Source: Polyangia bacterium
Lineage (GTDB): Bacteria; Myxococcota_A; Polyangia; Nannocystales; Nannocystaceae
Assembly: GCA_030430565.1 (NCBI GenBank)
Contig: JAUIKS010000012.1
Coordinates: 236,686-300,685 of the forward strand
DNA: 64,000 bases
Direction of reading: 5' to 3'
The notes under the pieces are model-generated. The model had not been told where the DNA came from. It ran no database searches and worked only from the letters and a program-made list of their open reading frames with translations. The position numbers and the translations under genes are program-made. This document shows positions 60,082 to 64,000 of this stretch, piece by piece. Position 1 is the stretch's first letter. Each line of letters starts with the position of its first letter.

Positions 60082-60909
60082 CTACGAGCCCGGCAGCTGC
60101 TCGAGGCGACGCGACGCGAAGGGGTGACCGAGCTTGGCCGCGCGTTGGTACTGCGCGCGCGCGCGGTCGTGCTTGCCCTGCTTGAAGTAGGCGTCGCCGA
60201 GGCGCACGCGGTAGTCGGCGTTGCGCGGCGCGGCCTTGACGGCGCGGCGGGCGTAGCTCGTCGCGCCGCTGTATTTGCCTGAATCAAAGCTCAGGTTGCT
60301 GAGACCGATGAGCGCGACGTCGTTGTCGGGGTCGAGCGCCAGCGCGTCGCTGAACAGCTTCCGCGCGCTCGAGCGACTGCCGCCCTTGTAGGCTGCCTGC
60401 GCGCGCTCAGCGAGTCTCTGCGCGGCTGCGGGATCGCGTGTCGTTGGCTCCGGCGAGTCTTCGCCCGGATCTTCGCCCGGATCTTCGCCCGGAACTTCGC
60501 CCGGATCTTCGCCCGGATCTTCGCCCGGCGCGGGGGCGGGCGCGCTGGGCTCGAGCGCTGGCTCGGTGGGAGCCGGTGGATCGGCGGATGCCGGGGGCGC
60601 GGGGGCTTCGGCTGCTGGAGCTTCGGCTGCGGGAGGTTGGGGCGCGGGCGCCTCGGCCTCCGGCTTCGACTCCGGCGCCGCGTCACGCTCGTGGGTGTCG
60701 ACCGGCACGCGCTCCGCGACACGCTCGCGCGGCGAGCCCGCTCGGTTCGGGGAGCTGACCAGCAGCCAAACGCCCGCCGAGATCATCGCGGCCGCGAGCC
60801 CGATCGCCAGAAAGCGCGCGCTCGAGGCCGAGAGCTGCGCGCTCGTCTCGGTCGTCCGCAACCATCCAGGGATCGCGCTCCCGCCGTGCGAGATTTCGCC
60901 AGTCGTCAT
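60082..60909 (-). CDS. Membrane-anchored TPR protein with Pro/Ala and PGED linker
   Basis: 275 residues. One membrane helix (about 32-52, FLAIGLAAAMISAGVWLLVSS) follows a 31-residue cytosolic N-terminus, so the rest is probably periplasmic. A Pro/Ala/Glu linker ends in repeated PGEDPGED (about 127-151; a 12-base DNA unit). The C-terminal 110 residues are three TPR-like motifs (AERAQAAYKGGSRSSARKLFSDALAL, VRLGDAYFKQGKHDRARAQYQRAAKLG). A scaffold for an envelope or signalling complex is likely. Confidence 0.8.
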   Translation of the reverse strand: MTTGEISHGGSAIPGWLRTTETSAQLSASSARFLAIGLAAAMISAGVWLLVSSPNRAGSPRERVAERVPVDTHERDAAPESKPEAEAPAPQPPAAEAPAAEAPAPPASADPPAPTEPALEPSAPAPAPGEDPGEDPGEVPGEDPGEDPGEDSPEPTTRDPAAAQRLAERAQAAYKGGSRSSARKLFSDALALDPDNDVALIGLSNLSFDSGKYSGATSYARRAVKAAPRNADYRVRLGDAYFKQGKHDRARAQYQRAAKLGHPFASRRLEQLPGS

Positions 60910-60990
60910 GACTCCCTACGGGTATGCCTCATACGTGTGCGCTGTACCAGAGGATAGCGGCGTCTCGGAGACCTCTGTTATTGTTTGTAC

Positions 60991-62247
60991 ATGCGGGTGG
61001 CCTGGCTGCTCACGTGTACGCTCATCAGCTTCGCCGCGTCCGAGAGGGCGCGCGCGAGCGTGCTCGAGCCCTCGTCGTCCTCCGCCACTGTTGAGCCCGC
61101 GGAGGAGGTCGAGCCCACAGAGCCCGCGCCGGAGGACGAGCCCGCGGCTGATGAAGCGCCCGCAGTCGAAGACGAGCCCACGGCAACCGGCTTGGAGGCG
61201 GAGCCCGCGGTTTTGCGGGCGGGAGATGATCCGCTCGCGCAGGACCCCGGCGCCGAGCTCGACGACGGCGCTGCGTCCAGCGATGACGGCGACGCCACGC
61301 CCATCGTGCTCGACGTGTTCAACTTCTCGGGGGACGCCGGCGCGGACGTGGAGCCGAGCCTGCGCGCGGCGGTTCAGCGCGCGCTCGAGCGCGAAGGCGC
61401 GCGCGTCATTACCCCGGCGCCTGGGCGGCAGGCCTGCGCGGACGCCTCGTGCCACGCCGCGCTCGCCCAGGAGCGCGGCGCCCAGCGAGTCGTGAGCGCG
61501 CAGGTCTTGGTGGCCCAGCGCGACTACGAAATCTCCCTGCGGCTCCACGAGGGCGTCGACGGTCGCGTGCTCGCCACCAGCACGCAGGTCTGCACGATCT
61601 GCAGTGTCCCGGACGCCGAGGCCACGGCCGAGGCCGCCGTGCGCGAGTTGATGGCGAACGCCCCCGAGCTGCGCGCGGGGCCGGCCTCGCCGGCGCCGCT
61701 CGTGGTCCGCAGCGAGCCCTCCGGCGCCCGCGTCTTCGTCGACGGCGTGGCGGCGGGCACCACCCCCTTCGAGCGGGTGCTCGAGCCCGGAGATCACCTG
61801 ATCGAGGTCGAGCAAGAGGGGTACACGACGTACTCGCAGTTCGTCACGATCGATCCGGAGCGCGCCCACGAGCCGCTGACGATCGCGTTCGCGCGGGCCC
61901 CCGCGAGCTTCCCGTACACGCCGCTCGGCTGGGCCGGCGTCTCGGTCGGGATCGCCTCGCTCGTCGCGGGCGCCGTGCTGATCGGCCTCGACGAGCAGCC
62001 CTACAAGGCGCAGTGCGACGGCGCCGATGTCGACCCGCTCGGACGGTGTCGCTTTCAGTACAACACGCTCGCGGGCGGCGTGACGGGCGTGGTCGTCGGC
62101 GCGGCGCTCATCGGCGGCGGCGCGGCGCTCTTGGTGCTCGGGCGGAGACAGCAACGCGACCGCGACCGCGACCGAACAAAGCGCGCGCGCGCCCAGCTCA
62201 GCCTGGGGCTGCGCATGAACGGCGTCACGCTCCACGGGCGTTTTTAA
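60991..62247 (+). CDS. PEGA-domain secreted/membrane protein
   Basis: 418 residues from the ATG at 60991. The N-terminal signal is followed by an acidic Glu/Pro/Ala linker to about residue 105. A mixed domain (PIVLDVFNFSGDAGADVEPSLRAAVQRALE, QRVVSAQVLVAQRDYEISLRL) resembles the TolB-N-like modules that often precede PEGA. Then a PEGA domain (LVVRSEPSGARVFVDGVAAGTTPFE, GDHLIEVEQEGYTTYSQFVTI). Two C-terminal membrane helices end in an Arg/Asp-rich tail. It is divergent from the TPR gene and 44 bases before the DUF4388 gene, probably an operon. Confidence 0.83.
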   Translation: MRVAWLLTCTLISFAASERARASVLEPSSSSATVEPAEEVEPTEPAPEDEPAADEAPAVEDEPTATGLEAEPAVLRAGDDPLAQDPGAELDDGAASSDDGDATPIVLDVFNFSGDAGADVEPSLRAAVQRALEREGARVITPAPGRQACADASCHAALAQERGAQRVVSAQVLVAQRDYEISLRLHEGVDGRVLATSTQVCTICSVPDAEATAEAAVRELMANAPELRAGPASPAPLVVRSEPSGARVFVDGVAAGTTPFERVLEPGDHLIEVEQEGYTTYSQFVTIDPERAHEPLTIAFARAPASFPYTPLGWAGVSVGIASLVAGAVLIGLDEQPYKAQCDGADVDPLGRCRFQYNTLAGGVTGVVVGAALIGGGAALLVLGRRQQRDRDRDRTKRARAQLSLGLRMNGVTLHGRF

Positions 62248-62291
62248 AAAAGCAGAACCCGAGCAACCGACCCCACCAAAGGCGCGATCGC

Positions 62292-63272
62292 ATGGCCAGT
62301 CCAGGACCTCTCCCCGCCGGCGCGAGCGGGACACGCACCCGCTTCGCCGGGTCGCTCAAGGACGTGTCGATCGGCGACCTGTTTCAGACCCTCGAGATGA
62401 GCGCGAAGCCGTGCCGGATCGAGTTCGAAACGGAGGTCGGCGAGATCGCGGTGTGGTTCCGCGAGCGCGAGGTCATCGACGCGGAGTGCGGCGAGGCCAC
62501 CGGCGCCGAGGTCATCTACCGACTAGCGATGGCGGACGACGGCTCCTTCGTCGCGCGCTTCAAAGATGACGATCGCGCGCCGCGGTTCCACGGCGCGCCC
62601 CAGCGCCTGCTGATGGAGGCCGCCCGGCGCCGCGACGAGTGGTTTCAGCTCGCGGGCGAGGGGCTGCTGCCCGCGATGCGCTACACGTCCAAGCGCGACG
62701 GTCTGCTGTCGACCGGCGACGGCCTCTCGATCGGCGAGCTCGCGCTGCTCGCCCGCTTCGACGGCAAGGCGCAGCTCGTCGACATCATCCCGCCGGGCGA
62801 CGAGGACGCGCGCGCGCTGTTTGAGCAGCTCACCAACCTCCGCGAGCTCGATCTGCTCGAGGAGGTCCACTGGGTCGAGTCACTCGCCTCGGGCCGGCGC
62901 GAGTCGGTCGCGCCGGCGCCTGTCCCCGAGGGCTTCTGGGTCCGCGGCTTCGCCACCTACCTCAGCCTCGAGAACACGGCGGCGCGCTGGGTGATCCGCT
63001 GCGCCGCGCTCGTGCTGATGCTGCTCACCGCGATCCTCGGGCTCGCGCTCGCGCGTCCCCAGGTGCTGCTCGCGGGGCAGCTGCTGGGCTGGGCGCTGCT
63101 GCTGCTCGGGCACGCGACCACCAGCTTCCCGCAGCTTCCGTTCCGCTCGCCCGCGCTGCTGCTGTGTGAGCCGGTGCTGTTCTTGACCGACGTGCTCGAG
63201 CGCGCCGGTGTGCGCCTCGAGTTCGCCGAGCGCGGGCGCGAGCTGGCGCGGGCCGACGCGAGCGCGCGCTAG
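62292..63272 (+). CDS. DUF4388 (PATAN-type) membrane protein
   Basis: 326 residues from the ATG at 62292. RFAGSLKDVSIGDLFQTLEMSAKPCRIEFE...EIAVWFREREVIDAECGEATGAEVIYRLAM is the DUF4388/PATAN module common in myxobacterial and cyanobacterial signalling proteins. A second helical region with LLSTGDGLSIGELALLARFDGKAQLVDII follows. Three hydrophobic helices lie near residues 235-290. The N-terminal domain is therefore cytosolic. It may mediate protein contacts in polarity or motility signalling; no partner is defined. Confidence 0.83.
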   Translation: MASPGPLPAGASGTRTRFAGSLKDVSIGDLFQTLEMSAKPCRIEFETEVGEIAVWFREREVIDAECGEATGAEVIYRLAMADDGSFVARFKDDDRAPRFHGAPQRLLMEAARRRDEWFQLAGEGLLPAMRYTSKRDGLLSTGDGLSIGELALLARFDGKAQLVDIIPPGDEDARALFEQLTNLRELDLLEEVHWVESLASGRRESVAPAPVPEGFWVRGFATYLSLENTAARWVIRCAALVLMLLTAILGLALARPQVLLAGQLLGWALLLLGHATTSFPQLPFRSPALLLCEPVLFLTDVLERAGVRLEFAERGRELARADASAR

Positions 63273-63282
63273 CTCGGTCCGC

Positions 63283-63735
63283 TCACGGCTTGCAGATCTT
63301 GCGGTTCTCCGAGCCGCCGCCGGAGGACGCGCACGTCCAGCCGTTGAACATGTACTCGCTGCAGTAGCGATCCGGGTCCCCCTCGTAGCCCGGCGCCAGA
63401 TCAGCTGCCTCACAGGACAGGAAACAGCGCTTGATGTCGGTGTTCTCGAACGGCGAGCAGACCTGCAGGATGTCGGTGCGGCACTCCCCCGGGATCGCGC
63501 AGCAGTCAGCGTCGGACTCGCAATCGTGGGTGCAGTAGCCGTACTCGACCTTGTCGACGCAGACGACCTCGCCCGCGAGATCGGCGTGATTGACGTTCAG
63601 GTAGCAGTCGGCCGGTCCAGCGCAGGGCTCACCCGCGTTCTCGGCCCCTGGGCCTCCGCAGGCGAAGCCGAGGGCGCTGGCCAGGGCGAGCGCGGGGAGC
63701 AGGGCGAGCCAGGAAGGGCGCGTGTTCTTCACCAT
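63283..63735 (-). CDS. Cys-rich lipoprotein
   Basis: 150 residues from the ATG at 63735. The signal ends ALASALGFAC. The mature part is Cys-rich: GEPCAGPADCYLN, YCTHDCESDADCCAIPGEC and CFLSCEAADL, with regular DC/CC pairs. This is the same class of disulfide-rich surface lipoprotein as elsewhere in the window. It is convergent with the DUF4388 gene, with 10 bases between stops. Confidence 0.77.
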   Translation of the reverse strand: MVKNTRPSWLALLPALALASALGFACGGPGAENAGEPCAGPADCYLNVNHADLAGEVVCVDKVEYGYCTHDCESDADCCAIPGECRTDILQVCSPFENTDIKRCFLSCEAADLAPGYEGDPDRYCSEYMFNGWTCASSGGGSENRKICKP

Positions 63736-63814
63736 GATGTTCTCACCAAAAAGTGTTCTCACCGACAGGCCCCAGGGGACCCGGGATCTCTCGGGGCGGG
63801 CCCGCGGACATCGC

Positions 63815-63848
63815 AAAAAATGACCCACGCCGTCTCGTGGCGTGGGTC
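63815..63848 (-). terminator. Strong intrinsic terminator, minus strand
   Basis: GACCCACGCC and GGCGTGGGTC (63822-63831, 63839-63848) form a perfect 10-base stem, followed on the minus strand by ATTTTTT. It would end a transcript coming from the right. No minus-strand gene is visible between here and the window end, so the source is beyond 64000 or is a noncoding RNA. Confidence 0.85.
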
Positions 63849-64000
63849 TAGGGGGTCGCGTCTCAACAGCGCCATAGCCGGCGCACGCATTCACGGGTGA
63901 GACCGCGCGGCTGATGGTTGTTCCAAAACGGCGCGTGATTTTTTTGGTTCCTCAAAAGAATCTGTGGGCGTGCTCCGGCTCTGGGAGTCGCCCCATCGAG
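63849..64000. other. Noncoding stretch at window end
   Basis: About 150 bases with no supported reading frame. It includes an AT-rich run (TGATTTTTTTGG near 63938). If transcribed leftward it would end at the terminator at 63815-63848. I recognise no known RNA family. Confidence 0.4.

Overview
The window is a GC-rich bacterial chromosome segment (roughly 70% GC by eye) that reads as Myxococcota, most likely the Nannocystis/Plesiocystis side of the phylum. The grounds are the many lipoproteins with a lipobox followed by a Ser/Thr/Gly/Asp-rich linker and a Cys-rich domain, a fused Ser/Thr-kinase/AAA/GAF/histidine-kinase protein, DUF4388, PEGA and TPR signalling-type proteins, CGDG-type Cys-rich repeats and a MYXO-CTERM-like tail. 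This is inference from gene style; there is no rRNA to confirm it. About 54 intact protein genes, one apparent pseudogene and several structured repeats or terminators are supported. I see no tRNA, rRNA, CRISPR array, insertion sequence or prophage.

Layout. 1-5043: 3' part of a giant hybrid kinase. 5.0-12.4 kb: a TerB-like protein, an FMN glutamate-synthase-like protein, a lipoprotein with a ferritin-like domain, a Na+/Ca2+ exchanger-type antiporter, a Cys-rich lipoprotein, an unknown and a second TerB-like protein. 12.4-23.5 kb: DUF2461 with a histone-H1-like tail, a COG3044 ATPase, a metzincin lipoprotein, a solitary DNA methyltransferase, an acyltransferase-3/SGNH protein, a TSUP permease and a kinase of the APH fold. 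23.6-32.8 kb: Cys-rich lipoproteins, a VOC protein, an EEP-fold phosphodiesterase, a C-type-lectin lipoprotein, a lower-GC beta-helix lipoprotein, a fused phytol-kinase/phytyl-phosphate-kinase-like membrane protein (VTE5-VTE6 type) and a Tat-exported amidohydrolase.

32.9-45.1 kb: an SLC12-type cotransporter, two coupled unknowns, a 500-base noncoding stretch with tandem repeats and two covarying hairpins, an EF-hand-like lipoprotein, a tightly coupled ATPase-permease-ATPase-permease ABC operon, small membrane proteins around a perfect palindrome, and a LysR regulator. 45.1-53.4 kb: a tRNA 2'-phosphotransferase (kptA) divergent from the LysR gene, a lipoprotein with 40 Gly-Asp units and an atypical CXCH motif, a thioesterase coupled to hisD, a lipoprotein, metK with a clear terminator, a glutaredoxin and a sodium:solute symporter. 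53.4-64 kb: a tail-anchored protein, a two-unit M16 peptidase lipoprotein, a Cys-rich lipoprotein, a SpoU-family RNA methyltransferase, a decayed gene, TPR, PEGA and DUF4388 proteins, a final Cys-rich lipoprotein and a strong minus-strand terminator with no visible gene feeding it.

Most genes are single or in short pairs. The convincing operons are the four-gene ABC set (overlapping starts and stops at every junction), hisD-thioesterase, amidohydrolase/membrane protein, 36975-35845, and PEGA-DUF4388. Three convergent gene pairs overlap by 28-29 bases at their 3' ends. The most unusual items are the covarying hairpin pair at 37.2-37.4 kb, the VTE5-VTE6-like fusion, the CXCH GD-repeat lipoprotein, the Tat-like leader on an APH-fold kinase, the palindromes at 43.85 and 45.09 kb, and the frameshifted remnant at 59.6-60.1 kb.
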